DNA from: Diogma glabrata
Taxonomy: Eukaryota; Arthropoda; Insecta; Diptera; Cylindrotomidae
DNA length: 64,000 nucleotides
NCBI GenBank assembly: GCA_963693315.1
Contig: OY856187.1
Span: 387,485,685-387,549,684 of the forward strand
Direction of reading: 5' to 3'
Under the pieces are notes generated by a model. The model made no database searches, was not told the DNA's origin, and was given only the letters and a program-made list of their open reading frames with translations. Positions 10,406 to 22,272 of the stretch are shown in pieces. Position 1 is the first letter of the stretch, and each line of letters opens with the position of its first letter. A program made the position numbers and the translations under genes.

Positions 10406-13029
10406 TAAAGTTATACGTGATTATCATGATCTTGTCGACAAATTATAAACTATCTTTTTGTACATTAAAAAGCTCGATGTTTTTTTGTTAAGCAAGCGTG
10501 TAAAAATTAACATTTATGGTTAATGCAGATGTTTTACAATCCCTTCAATACTTAGTTTTTGTGCAACTACAATAAATGTTGCTATCTTTTTTGGTATGAT
10601 TTAATCGTAAAGAAATTCGTAGCTTAGAGTCAATATGTAATCAATCAATATATTTTGATTCAGTTAAAAACTGTGTTTTCTTTTTTGGTTAACATAAAAA
10701 ACACTATGTCCTTGGTCTTCACAACTTAGAATATTCCATGACATAAATTTCATAAAGGCATTTTTTCAATTTTTTTTTTTAACATAATGGAAAAACAAAC
10801 CTTAACACTTTTCTAATCAAAAATCGAAAAGCTATCGTACTAATTTTTTTTACTCGTATTTAATTCACTAGTGTGTACTTATAAGTCGTTTCCTTTGAGA
10901 TAAAACATATTGTAGGAGTATAAATGCAAACGCATCGTTATTTATCGACCACAGTTTATTTTCGCTTTTACTCAAGTGAAGTAAAAAAACAAAAAAACGA
11001 TTAATTGTTTTTTACGGCCGTTTATAATTTTAATTATAGATAACTTTTTGCAACGATAACAATTATTTTTTTTTTGCTACGTATAATTTTTAAAAGTTTT
11101 TTGCAAGTGATATAATACAATATAATATATTTTTTGAAGGTAGTTTAAATTTCAATAAAATTAATTAAAGTGAATATAATTATTTATTTATGATTTTATA
11201 ATAATTATATATGAAAATATTACAAGGAGTTTAAATAAAAGTTTATTAATAAAAGTGAATTGATTATAACTATAAAAAATATAATTGATTTTTAAGGGTC
11301 ACATTTGGCAGCATGAGGTGTCATTTGTTCTATTCTAATAGACATAATCACAACAATTGTTTTCATCACCGGTTTTGCACTAGCCGAAAGTCAGAAAATA
11401 CTGTTGGTAAACCGTTTTCAAGGAGCGTTGTTCTATAGCTTAGCCAGGCGGAGTACAAATCTTTATAGTTCATTATTACAGACTTCGATTAAATAATACA
11501 TTTAATACGCAAATTTTTGAAGTTATACTTCTTTGCGCTCGTTGTAAACATTTTGATGGGGTGTTGGTCGAGAAACCGCGTCACGCTTTTGAAGTTATAT
11601 TTTAACCTTTATGCTGTATGGTAATAAAGATGAAATTTGTAAATCAAGCTTATGCTATATGGTAATAAAGACGAAATTACTAAATCAATCATATTCTATA
11701 ATAATAAAGCATTATTTGCTTAGTTATCTTTGATCAATTTTTTTTTTTCACTTTTCGAAATTATCATTCAAATGAATAGTTAATGTATGTATAATGTGAC
11801 AAACAAATATGTACATTTATATGAAAATTATGTTAAATTATTTTTTAACAGATACATATTTCTAATTTACAACAAATATGTTGTTATGGTTTGCAATTAT
11901 ATAAAATGTGTACATATTTCTATGCATTAGCACCAATACGATACATATAAGCATTGCTTATATATGATTAAACAAACCTGCTTGCATTAGCAGAACTGCC
12001 CTCACATGTTCCAAAAATTGGAAATTGACGTTTCTTTTCCTCTTCTTAGAAACATTGATGAACCATGAATTTGCATTGGAACCTTAGTATCGAAGAAAAA
12101 GATTATGAACAATATCAAAGCTTCAGGTTTAAAGTGTTTTACTTATTGAGTGAAATATGCTTCTCCATTACTTTCAAAACTATTATTGTTATTGCAAGGG
12201 AGCTATAAAATATATGCAAATATGTTAACAAATGTTGTGATTTGACTGTTTTAATAATAATATATAAGTCTGAATTTACAAATGAAATTAGTCTTGTTAT
12301 TATTTTTTCCAATTTTTGTTTTAAGATGTGGGAAGGAATGTCAAAATAAGACGATGACCAAAAAGCGATAAAACCCATTAAACGAAAATATTCACTAAAA
12401 GTGGTGGTATTCTTTAACCGGCCGGCGTATGCATCAATGTAGTAGAGTATTGCAGACAATCGATAAAATATATTTGCAAATTGCAATACGACCCTCTTCA
12501 GAACAGCAACATTTCTGGATTGATAAATGATTATAAGTCTACATGAAATAGGACGCTAAACCAATAACAATGAACCAGTGTACCTATTTTGTATGACGAG
12601 TACGGTGGTTTCGGAGTGACAATTGTGACATCCAATAAACAAATATATTTACGCTCACCTAATTGTTCGTGACACATTGAATTATTTGAATTAAATCTTT
12701 GGAATAAAATTTTAACTTTTTCTAACCTTAATCTTTTGCCATCTATATTTATAAAAAATTTAATTTAATTATTATTTGTCTGTCAATGTGTTTTAATTTT
12801 AACATACATTTAATATGTAAATTTATCTATAGCTTTAGAGACATTTACTTAATGGCTTTTGCTGACTGTAAGATGACACTATTACATTTTTTTCAAACTT
12901 TTTATATATATTACTAATAAAATAAGTTAAATTAAATGACATTAAAAAAACTATAGGAGAATTTACTCAAAAAAAACAGTTTTCAACCACTTTATCTGGG
13001 AAGCACGGGCATCGCCATGCGGGTACCTT
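10406..13029. other. AT-rich non-coding DNA
   Basis: No recognisable gene. A TATA-like GTATAAATG at about 10919 is followed some 30 bases later by a CACAGTTT initiator-like site, but no coding exon follows. Three diverged copies of a ~55-bp unit containing TATGGTAATAAAGA lie at about 11610-11710. A 115-codon minus-strand frame (12139-12486) begins at a TTG and has no recognisable domain. Confidence 0.5.
11605..11712 (+). repeat. Short tandem repeat, ~55-bp unit
   Basis: TATGCTGTATGGTAATAAAGATGAAATT recurs as slightly altered units two more times, the last one truncated (ATTCTATAATAATAAAG). Function unknown. Confidence 0.5.
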
Positions 13030-13422
13030 CTAGTAATTAATAATTATTAGTTTTTTGAATAATATTTTTTTCTATTTATTTAATATTTTTTTTTTATTAA
13101 TAATATTTTTTTTTCTTTTTGGATAATGTTTTTTTTTTGAATATTTTTTTTTTATTTTTTTGAATATTTTTTTTTTTTATTTTTTTGACTAAGAAAACTA
13201 AGAAAAATCGACGATTATACGTTTACGTTTTTATACTTTTTGAATAATAATTTTTTTTTTGAATAATATTTTTTTTATTTATGTTTTGAATAATAGGTTT
13301 TTTTTGTGTTATATTTTTTTTTGAATAATATTTTTTTTGTATAATATTTTTTTCTTTTGAATAATATTTTTTTTTTGAATTATTTTTTTTTGAATAATAT
13401 TTTTGTTTTTTTTTAGTTACTT
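13030..13422 (+). repeat. Degenerate GAATAATATTTTTTT microsatellite
   Basis: About 390 bases of poly-T runs punctuated by GAATAATATT. The pattern recurs more than ten times with variable T length. Typical low-complexity DNA with no coding potential. Confidence 0.75.
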
Positions 13423-14348
13423 TTTCTTAATGTATCTTATATTCTGTCTGTCTGTGTGCGAGCGAATGGCCAAAGAAGTATAACTTCCACCATCTGGTCC
13501 GACGCAGACCCTACTTTTTTTTAGTTTTAATCCCAAACAAAGCCTATGCTTATGAAGATACTCCATCTGCAATTATGGATGAATGATTTATTGTTTAATT
13601 TTAATAAATGTTTTGAGTTGTGTCGATAGTCAATGTGGATAAAGCCGATAACCTCTTTCACCAATCGTAGTTCATTTTACAAAACGAAGTTTGCATTTTT
13701 CTAGCTATCTTTTCGTTTCTCAACTGTCAAAAAAAAACAGCAGTTGAACTGAGATTATTGAAAATAATTGAGATTGCTAAGGAGTTCTGTTTTTACTTCA
13801 AAGCCTTTGGAACAAAACATCAACAACAAACAATCAACCTCAGTCATGGCACATAATCGTCTCTCATTTGAAGCATGAAAGCAAGAATCGGCGTGAAACA
13901 AACTAGTTTATCTGTGTATAATCAACGTCGAGTCTGGAGAACCTTTTCTGTACAGGGTTAAAAGTAGCTTAAACCGGAAATAAATTTGTTAATTTCATTC
14001 TTGGGTTTGTGCAGTTAGGTAGTGGAATTGGCTGTACCGTGGATTGAAAAGGGCTTAGTATTGTTCTGTAGTTTTATAGTGTTGTTATCAATTATTATAA
14101 ACTAGAAAATCGTTTTAGTATTCCATCTACTAAAGTCTAGTGTAAATCACGTATAAAAACTAGCAGAACACCGCCATAAAATAGACGGTTGAGTGCTCTC
14201 CTTGACATGCATATCAAAACCTAAGCTGTCGTGGTTTTTGCGATAGTATTCTTTAAAATAGTGTTAGCTTTAAATTTAGAATTACAAATACATAGCTAAC
14301 TTTCCCATCTTATCTTGATCAATAATAATCCAATTTTGGATAATTCGG
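13423..14348. other. Non-coding DNA
   Basis: Unique sequence of slightly higher complexity, beginning with GTCTGTCTGTGTGCG. I see no open frame of note, no splice-supported coding stretch and no repeat unit. Confidence 0.45.
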
Positions 14349-15752
14349 TGAAAAAAAAGGTTATTCCGGTTTTTGGATCGCATATTTTACAGAACAAACA
14401 AATTTAATATTAGCATTCTCGAGTTCTCTGTTGTCTCTCGCCAAGTAATCACATACATTATAATATTAGCATAGTAAAGATACTAACAAACATTATGAGC
14501 TTTTTTTTAAAAAAATTCATCAAGGATTCTGGAAGTTATAGACTAAAAAAGGTGAAAAAAAAATCAATAATTTATGTTTTCTAAAATTTTTTCTATATTC
14601 AACGCCATAAATTTTGAACAAACAATGATTGTAAATTTTTTTAATTTCTTCCAGCCTACATATAGTTAATTCAATATCCTTTCTTTTATGTTAAAAATCA
14701 CGAGTTTTGGTGCAAGTTGCAGCAAGTTATTCAAGTTTTCCCAAAAAAATTCAAAACACAAAATTTGGAAAAAATTTTTTACTAAGAATAATTTAAATTC
14801 TGCATCATAATTGATTTATGTATGAGTTGTTATACAGATTTTCGAGTTAAAATTGCGAGTTATGGTCAAAACCTGGTCGTAACACAACCCTAAAACGTTA
14901 AATGAACATCTTCTCTATCGTACCATCTTGAATGTGTTAAGTTGCAGTTGACATTACTACTATTCGGCATCCACGGTTTGTCTTCATTCAATTTTATGCC
15001 AAAGTAATGAAGGTATGCAATTCTTATATATGGAGTGATTTTTTTTAGCAGGATGTAATCTGCAAATTCCACAAATAAAACAAAATGAATTTGGACTACT
15101 TTTTCACTTGAAACTTCTTGAGAAGCCATTTAAATAAATTTAACTTTACACTTTACTATTTTAAAAAAATTCTTAACTGATGTTTGAGAACGACTGCACT
15201 TGTAAAATATTATTTGCGATGCGGTACAAAAAGAAAAGAAAGATACATAAAAACGCGGTTGAAATAAGGAAAACTCAAAATGGCTCGCAGTTTTTATTCG
15301 AAAATCTGTATAACAACTTAAATATAAATCAATTATGTTGCAGAATTTCAATTATTCTTAGTAAAAAATTCCTTTTTTCCTAATTTATAGTTTTGCCTTT
15401 TTTGGAAAAACCTGAATATCTTGGTGCAAGCTGCACCGAAATTCATGTTTTTAACTTAAAAGAAAGGGATTTGAATTTATCATGGGTTCCAAGAAACAAA
15501 CAGGTCCAATTTGAAATCATTGTTTGGTCAAAATTTATGGCGTTTAATATAGAATTTTTTTTAAAAAATATAAATTTTGATTTTTTTTTCAACTTTTTTT
15601 CGAATGTAACTTCCAGAATCGTAGATAAATTTTTACAAAAATAGCTCAAAATGTTTGTTAGCATCTTTACTATGCATTTCTTTCATTAATACATTGAATT
15701 TGTTTGTTTTGTAAAATATGCAATCCAAAAACCGAAATAACCTTTTTTTTCA
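14349..15752. mobile_element. Fold-back element with ~500-bp inverted arms
   Basis: The first ~530 bases (14349-14880) and the last ~510 bases (15245-15752) are inverted copies, starting at the ends with TGAAAAAAAAGGTTATT and continuing through ATTCTGGAAGTTA, CGCCATAAATTTTGA and TTGTTATACAGATTTTCGA blocks. The arms have diverged by substitutions and by a ~50-base insertion in the left arm. The central ~365 bases contain only short frames. The architecture is that of a non-autonomous fold-back DNA transposon. No transposase is visible and I found no clear target duplication. Confidence 0.75.
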
Positions 15753-18035
15753 GCTAAACTAAAAAATGAATATGATATTCGTGTTCAGCAGGTCAAAGTC
15801 TATAAGAAAAGTTGGGTTTAAGTCAGGGAGACAAAAAACGATCAAAATTTGTAAACTAGTGTAAATTAATTAATTCATTTCTGCCTTTATTTAAATTTTC
15901 TTTCGTATCCGAACACCAACCCACCCACCAATCTAATCAAATGAACAATATGTATCGTCTCCAAAATATTTTTGTTCTCTTTCTGGAATAGAGTAAAAAT
16001 TGCAAAGAGGTAATTAAACCAACATATTAGGTTATTGTTTAACAAACATTTATATTGTTAAACAGCAACAAAATCTTAATTTACCGATAACTGAAAATAA
16101 ATTTTAAGTTTCGTGATTTTGGGTTTATCGATTTTCGATATTGTAAAAACGTGACTCCCCAAAAATTTAATCAAAACGCACCAAAATGGAATATTCCAAA
16201 GTTTTTCCAAAATACCTTAATATTGTAAACAACAAATAACGGAACAGTTTAAAGATTGCTGCACAACATTCCATCATCGACCAAATATATTTGTTATTTT
16301 TTCTATGATAACATATGAAAAGTCTATTTTCATCACGCTTAATGCCCTGTGAAAATGGGTTCTTTTACAACTATAGTGTAAAAGAATGACATATTGTAGT
16401 TGCTATGGTTTCTCATATAGTTTTTTTAAACAACGCAACCATGAAAAAATAGAATATGAATTTTTAATGTTATGATGTCGATTTGTATTTTTATAGTAAA
16501 TATCGATGATAAATAGAAAAAATTGCATTTCCTACGCGAGATAAAAACGTTTTTCGTTCGTAAACATGTCTCACTCGACGCTGGCGCGTTTCGTGAACAA
16601 ATTTTTACTCACGAAAAAAACAATGTTTTCATCTCTTGTAGGAAAATATACTATTCTCTCAACTAAGCACACCCCTTTATTGTTGTTCTACAATTGGTAA
16701 TACGAGAAGAAATAATATAATAACATATGTCTAGTTTTGCTTTTGTTTATTTTCAGAACCGGTTTAGAAAAAAACATATATTCATAGTTGGAAATGTTAT
16801 TAAAGCCTTCATTAATGAATAAATTAATATAATGTTTTTGTTTTACGTTGAATTAATTATTTATTTACTATAAATCTAAAATTAGTAAATATTATTTTTT
16901 ATTTTCCTGTTTATACAAATAAGAGATAATAATTTACAAAATTAATGATATATGAAAGCTGATGGAAAATCAATACTAAACAAAAAGACAGTTAACATTT
17001 TCCTTTGTTAGCTTACTCCTCATTACAGAGAATAAAACATATTTCACTTATTATGCCTGTCAATTTTTTGATTTAAGTAATAAAAATGTCCCAGCCCTAA
17101 CATGAATTTTTGATTAGTTTAATTTAAACATAAAAATATGACCTATTTCATATTACTTGTATTTGAATATAAATTGTGACATACATTTAGGTCCTATTAA
17201 ATAAAGATTAAATTGATATTTTATTATATCTTTTTTTTCTTGTCACTAAAAGTAGATATTCCATTACCAATCATACGATTGCTAGAGTAAGAAGATAAGC
17301 AATACTATTTTATCTTTCAAATCCTTCGTCCCTGTCTTCATTGTGTTCAACCGATCACCACAATTAATCAACCTGCGACTGTATAACAAGAAATGAAAAG
17401 AACTGACATATTGGCTTTTGTTATAACCAAACATATTATTTTTAATATTCTATCAATGAAAAATAAATTTGTCCATAATGAAAAAAAATGTTCATAATAT
17501 ACTTTGAGACTTAAATATTTGTCTGTGTCGTTAGAAAATATTGCTCGTCCTTTATAAAATATTTGAGTTAACTATCTAATCACCTTGAGTTTGTACTGAT
17601 AAGTGAATTCAAAAACTTGATACATCTCCTCTTTTTTAATGTCACCAAAATTAAAACAAAATGACTTTTGCTATATGTTTATAAGGGCTGATAAACCTAC
17701 AGGTTACAGTCGTGGGGCTACCTCATGACCCTGATAAGTTTTAAGCTGGTATAAGCAAGGTTTTATAAGAATTAGTTGTACGAATATTGAGATAATCTTA
17801 GTGTATTATGAATTTTATGAGATTGTCCACAATAACCATTATATATGTGTCCGAGAACGGAGATAAGTGCCAAGAAAGTTTATGTTTATGTATTACTGCT
17901 ATGAAACCGAAGGACTATGGAAACCCCCAGCTTTTTAATGGTGTTTATTAAAATATTTAATGGTGTTTATTGAATTTAAATATGCCAGAGTTGGGAAAGC
18001 GTCATCGTTTAAAAAGATAGCTTGTTAGTTTGATA
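15753..18035. other. AT-rich non-coding DNA
   Basis: No coding region recognised. A ~110-bp imperfect hairpin lies at 16531-16643, with CCTACGCGAGATAAAAACG facing the inverted form of CCTACAAGAGATGAAAACA. The remainder shows stops in all frames. Confidence 0.5.
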
Positions 18036-18039
18036 GTTT

Positions 18040-18243
18040 GTTTACTGAGGTTGTCGGTACCGAATTTCAAAGTTCATACGCTGTAGTTTTAAGTTCCAAC
18101 GAGTCAAACGGCCAGCTAGTCCAGTTTGATTCATCAACCACTGTAAACTCACATGGTCTGGAATGATTACAAACTTGTGACCTTTTAGTATAAGGACGAA
18201 TTTTTAACGCTTAGAACCGTTACATAGCACTCAAGTTTAGTGA
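18040..18243 (-). pseudogene. Gypsy-type RNase H fragment (second family)
   Basis: About 65 codons on the minus strand match the C-terminal half of a Ty3/Gypsy RNase H: VTKLECYAVVLSVKKFRPY, then ITDHVSLQWLM and GRLTRWNLKLQ. The enzyme degrades RNA in the RNA-DNA hybrid during reverse transcription. The VTKLECYAV form differs from the DASDKVLGAV form found 400 bases upstream. It also follows an integrase tail instead of preceding it, so it belongs to a different element from its neighbour. No complete frame remains. Confidence 0.7.
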
Positions 18244-18263
18244 CGGTGCAATTCTTGTTCACC

Positions 18264-18920
18264 TTAACGATTAATGACGAAATGTTTATCGTCGCGGCTA
18301 ATGACTTGAAAGGGACCTTCAAAGGGTTGCAGCGATTTACATACTAAGTTCGTACGTAAGAAGACATGCGAACAAGACCCGAAAGCTTTGGAAACGAAAA
18401 CTTTAGGAAAAGAGAGTCTTATTGCGATAGAGGGACGTAAATGGTTGAAATTTTGTTCCAATTGAGAAACGAAGTCAGATTGAGGAGTGGAAGTGGAGTT
18501 CTTGCTTGCTTCAGCATGGTTCTGTGACAAATCATAGATAAGAGACTTCTAATCTGGAAGTGTTTGATAGCAGAACAAGCTGCTAGGAATATGCGATCAT
18601 GAACTCTTATTTCTGTTGAGACTCATTAAGTTGCACAAAGAAGAAACTGATTGGTGTTCAACAATCGTTAAGTTTTTGTTGAACAACGGCGCCAAGTACC
18701 TTGTCAGAAGCGTCGATCATTGCAACAAGTTGGGCAGAGTGTGAGGGGTGAAAAAGAGTTGTTGTTTCACTGAGTGCAACCGAACTGAGTGCAGCCCAAC
18801 CCGAAAGTCATTCGAACGAATTCAAAGAGTCCGATCGGAGTAGAAATTGCAGTTTTTACAATATCGGGCACATCAATAGGAATTTGAAGATATGCGCGGA
18901 CTAGATCAATTGTGGAGATT
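18264..18920 (-). pseudogene. CsRn1-like Gypsy pol fragment (RT, RNase H, integrase tail)
   Basis: A decayed piece of Ty3/Gypsy pol in minus orientation. In sense order: RT block STIDLVRAYLQIP with FEFVRMTFGL (18776-18920), RNase H IDASDKVLGAVVQQKLND (about 18660-18725) and SAIKHF (about 18575), then an integrase C-terminal tail (18264-18530) with SHVFLRTNLVCKSLQPF and GPFQVISR. The polymerase YxDD block and the integrase core are deleted between these pieces, and frameshifts and stops occur. The CSHVFLR-type tail and DLVRAY block point to the CsRn1 group. That assignment is from memory of the family. Confidence 0.75.
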
Positions 18921-18955
18921 CAATCAATTGTTCAATTTCAATCAATTTCAATCAA

Positions 18956-19340
18956 TTGTTGTTGTAAGTGTAACGAATGTATAATGTTGCGTCATTAATT
19001 TATCGCATCTGAAAGCAACAACAATTTATATTGGGGGCTTGTTTCTCAAGGTAGTGTAATATTATAGTTTTACTTTATTGACATAAAAACGTGCCTTTAA
19101 AAAATACTTTTACTTGGAATTAATGAAGTTTTTTTCTTTTTCAACATAATGTAGAAGATAATTGCATTTTTTTTTATAGAGGGGAGCGATGTTAAGTTAA
19201 TTTTTTAAAAATCATATGTTTTCGAATTAAATGATTTAACAATAAATAACTAAACAAATAAACAAGTTATTGAAATTTAAATGCGACTGCATATTTGTCG
19301 TGAACACAATACAATAAACTAAACGTTTAGAGGATCTAAA
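18956..19340 (+). repeat. 385-bp repeat X, copy 1 (inverted partner at 27749-28131)
   Basis: This segment is the reverse complement of 27749-28131 over its full length with few differences. It contains GGGGGCTTGTTTCTC, AGAGGGGAGCGATGTTAAG and ends in CTAAACGTTTAGAGGATCTAAA. It abuts the RT end of the Gypsy fragment on its left. In the sense of that element it reads the same way as copy 2 reads relative to the gag-protease fragment. It could be an LTR or a MITE. No certain terminus is visible. Confidence 0.8.
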
Positions 19341-20010
19341 AATTACTATTGTCACCTTGAATTTCGATCATGTTAATGAATAGAAAGAAGTAGCTTGATG
19401 GTTCTAGTTTATATCTATAGTTAATATCTGGTTTTTGTTTGGTTGGTTTGGTTTCATCAACACCTGAGATCTTCAATATCAGAGAACTATGGAGCTTTAA
19501 GGTCAACACGTAAGATTTAATTCTCATACATGGAAGTGAATTACGAAGATATGCACAGCCGCCACGAGCAATAAGTCACGTTTTAGTTTTTCAAAGTAAG
19601 GGTAGACCTGTTTTTGGTTTAAATTAAGGTGTCTAATGCTATGGATATCATTAATTCAACTCTCTTTGGATGTGGACGAAGATTTACTCTCTGACATTTC
19701 AAGTATTTTGACTGAAATTTGGCTACCCCTTCAATTTTCACATTACACAATACAAGAAAATCAGAATGACTTTGTCACGAAACGTTGATAGCAATTGTCA
19801 TCCAACTTTTTCATGCTCTTTTTTGATAAGTGTGGGGCAATCCTCTCGGTGTAAGCACCGCAATTCAATATTACCATAAGTTTCAGCATTGCCTGAACCA
19901 CGCGCAACTGCCGCCAAAACTGGTAACCCCGATAAAAATCGAATCGGGTAATTTTTTTTTTTAAATCAGGAGTTTCAAAAAATTTTATTTATTTGTTGTT
20001 ATTAAATAAT
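19341..20010. other. Non-coding DNA
   Basis: Unique sequence. Short frames on the minus strand resemble nothing known. No repeat or RNA gene recognised. Confidence 0.4.
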
Positions 20011-20013
20011 GCA

Positions 20014-20166
20014 GTGGTATAATAGTATATTAAGAAACTAGTTTCATAATCGACGATTTTATCGCAAGCAATCTGTTTAGAAAACGACCCGCGCAGCGGG
20101 GAGTTTTCTAAAGGATAAGTGCGATAAAACGTCTTATGAAACGAGTTTTTTATACTATTTTTTCTA
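20014..20166. repeat. Nested long hairpin with GC-rich tip
   Basis: An imperfect inverted repeat of about 150 bases. The outer arm has GTTTCATAA...TTTTATCGCA (20041-20066) facing TGCGATAAAACG...TTATGAAAC (20120-20142), with further pairing outward. The inner arm is a perfect 10-bp TTTAGAAAAC (20076-20085) facing GTTTTCTAAA (20103-20112). The tip CCCGC-GCA-GCGGG (20088-20100) is set off by facing GA dinucleotides. It lies about 320 bases past the stop of the tyrosine recombinase remnant, in its downstream direction. Confidence 0.7.
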
Positions 20167-20286
20167 TTTTGCATTTTTTGTCTTGAAATTTTAAAAAATA
20201 TTTTTTCTACAATTGTTGTGAAAGTCAAATTTTCTACGATGAATTTGATAAAAAGTAGGCATTGAAAATTAATCTTTCCAAATGAC

Positions 20287-20339
20287 GTGTAGAAAGTACT
20301 TTCTGCACGGATTTGCCGTGTAGAAAGTACTTTCTGCAC
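20287..20339. repeat. Two identical 22-bp palindromic sites
   Basis: Positions 20287-20308 and 20318-20339 carry the same 22-bp near-palindrome, arms GTGTAGAAAG and CTTTCTGCAC around a TA centre, 31 bases apart centre to centre. They lie 150-200 bases downstream of the tyrosine recombinase remnant. Paired inverted half-sites of about 10 bp are the usual shape of tyrosine recombinase core sites. That they are its sites is inference only. Confidence 0.55.
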
Positions 20340-20490
20340 AGTTGTGTTTACATTGGAAAAATAACTAGAAAACAAATCTACAAAAAACACATTCAATGCA
20401 ATATTTAAAGTGAATCGAATTTTATTATAAATCAAATTATTCATAATTATAGATTAAACATTAACAATAAATTATAGTTTTAATTGAAAT

Positions 20491-21218
20491 TTATTTATTA
20501 ATATTTATTGTGATGTTGCATGAAGTACATGCACTAATATTTATCCCCTCAGTCGTATTTTTAGCAGCCTTAACAATTGTTCTATTGAATCCCATAACTG
20601 ATTCCGCTGCACTTCCAACAATGGAGCTACTACCGCGACCTATATTTTCATTATCCATTGCGATATTGTCACTTGCAGAAGGTCCAGTTATTTTCTCACA
20701 CACAGATATTTTATTTTGAATGGAGTTGTCGACATAGCTTTCCGCAACAGCAGAGGATTTCCATCCGCCATGCCTCTTGAGTGTTAAAATGTCTCCACCC
20801 GCATCTGCGAGTAACGTAGCAGATGTTCGTCTGAAACAGTGCCCTGTATATTCATGCAAATTTGGAAGATTTAAGTAGCTCGCAATTTTTAGTGGAATTT
20901 TTCCAAATGTATTTATTCCAATAGCTTGCGAAGTACATTTACCATTCCGATAGTTAACAAAAAACCTGTTATGAGTGGTGTTTGCAGTGCGAAGATTTCT
21001 GTATTTACGATAAACTGAGATCCAATCACCAACCCCATTCGAAACAGTAAACGTTCGAGTGATGTGAGTTTTGGTGTCTGGCACCCTACAATTAATATAT
21101 TTTCCTTATCCTCAATATGATCCAACATCATTTTCAGTAGCTCCTCCTTTCGACAGGCTCCAGCGATACCCGATCCTGAATCCAGATTTACGCCCTCAAA
21201 ATTAATAGCGGAAATTAA
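20491..21218 (-). pseudogene. Tyrosine recombinase (Crypton/DIRS-like), frameshifted
   Basis: Catalytic domain of a tyrosine recombinase, which cuts and rejoins DNA through a covalent 3'-phosphotyrosine. The whole catalytic set is visible: Arg in GACRKEEL (codon at 21150-21152), His-x-x-Arg in GHCFRRTSATLLADAGG, the His/Trp pair in LKRHGGWKSS, and the nucleophile Tyr in VAESYVDNS. A one-base shift near a G run at 21086-21089 moves the reading from the GACRKEEL frame to the frame that ends at 20491. An in-frame TAG at 21219-21221 closes the upstream side, so the N-terminal DNA-binding domain is absent. The Ser/Asn/Thr-rich tail after residue ~150 is usual for the insect proteins I recall. No reverse transcriptase is nearby, which favours Crypton over DIRS. 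Confidence 0.75.
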
Positions 21219-21221
21219 CTA

Positions 21222-21985
21222 GAGTTCTTCTGTTGTAGTACAGTTGATAACGAAATTACACTATCTCTGTCATCGATTTCTAAAATAAAACTCTCCCGAT
21301 CTGTAATGTAACTTATTGAAATTAATTGTCCTGTTTTGTTGATATTAAATGGTTTTTCCGAATGTAGTCACATAACTTAACTTAGACCACCTCCTAGCGC
21401 GATACAGTTACATTTAATAATTTATGTTATTATTGATTTTAGTATAAAATATTTTCTCGCAGAACCATCACATCGTATAAAATATTTTCTCGCAAAACAC
21501 ACATCAGACCCTGCAAAATTCCTTCTAAGCATTTTTCTTCATTTAAAGCGTGGTGGCAAATCAAATCAACAATGGAGAATCATGCATTCAATTGATTTAT
21601 GTAACTTGATTAACATAACAGATCGTAAACTATTTCATTTGTTATTTTACCCCTAGTTAAAAATAATATTACCAGCCTTATATCCACCTTCAAACTACAA
21701 TTTATGTTACACTAGTTTCCAATGGAAATTTATTATGAAAAACAAAACAACGTGGAGATGTATAAAAGCCTAAAGATGGAGTGTGACATTTTATAATAAT
21801 TATCATGAAGTACACGCGACATATAAAATACAGGTAACTTTTTTCTACTTCCACCAGTCGTTATTTTTGTTTATGTTACAATAGTCTCCAACAATGGAAT
21901 ATATACCACACGTATAACGTAATGGAGTGCGTAAGCTACTTTGTTTTTTAATATTTTTTGAAATTTGGAACTATTGGAACTATTT
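21222..21985. other. Non-coding DNA
   Basis: No gene recognised. GTATAAAATATTTTCTCGCA occurs twice within 40 bases (about 21440 and 21475). Two stretches with TTTATGTTACA and TCCAA...GGAA blocks near 21700 and 21870 look like diverged copies of each other. Confidence 0.45.
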
Positions 21986-21987
21986 AT

Positions 21988-22272
21988 CTTTTTTTTATTT
22001 TATGCTTTTAATTGTAAAATCCAAATTCACTCAAAATATTTTTTAATAAATCAATTTTATTTAAAAATAATTTTTACTACATGTTTCGAAATTCAAAATT
22101 TCATCGACAGGTATTTTCGTACAAACGTACGAATTGTACGAAAATACCTGTCGATGAAATTTTGAATTTCGAAACATGTAGTAAAAATTATTTTTAAATA
22201 AAATTGATTTATTAAAAAATATTTTGCATGAATTTGAATTTTACAATTAAAAACGAAAAATAAAAAAGAAAA
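21988..22272. mobile_element. Palindromic MITE, ~135-bp arms
   Basis: Nearly perfect inverted repeat: 21988-22122 faces 22136-22272 around a 13-base loop. The arms share AATTGTAAAAT, AAAATATTTTTTAATAAATC and GGTATTTTCGTAC. The divergence of a few per cent suggests recent origin. Because it is a palindrome, the two strands carry nearly the same open frame; neither is a gene. No clear target duplication. Confidence 0.8.

Noticed and set aside
10917..10955. TATA box plus initiator
   Set aside because: Chance matches are frequent at this A+T content and no gene follows.
12139..12486. 115-codon minus-strand frame
   Set aside because: Starts at TTG, no domain recognised. Possibly an old exon or pseudogene, but unsupported.
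15130..15664. Overlapping frames on both strands
   Set aside because: They lie in the arms and centre of the fold-back element and have no domain.
19989..20444. 151-codon minus-strand frame downstream of the recombinase
   Set aside because: It runs through the nested hairpin and the palindromes. Composition is biased and no family is recognised.
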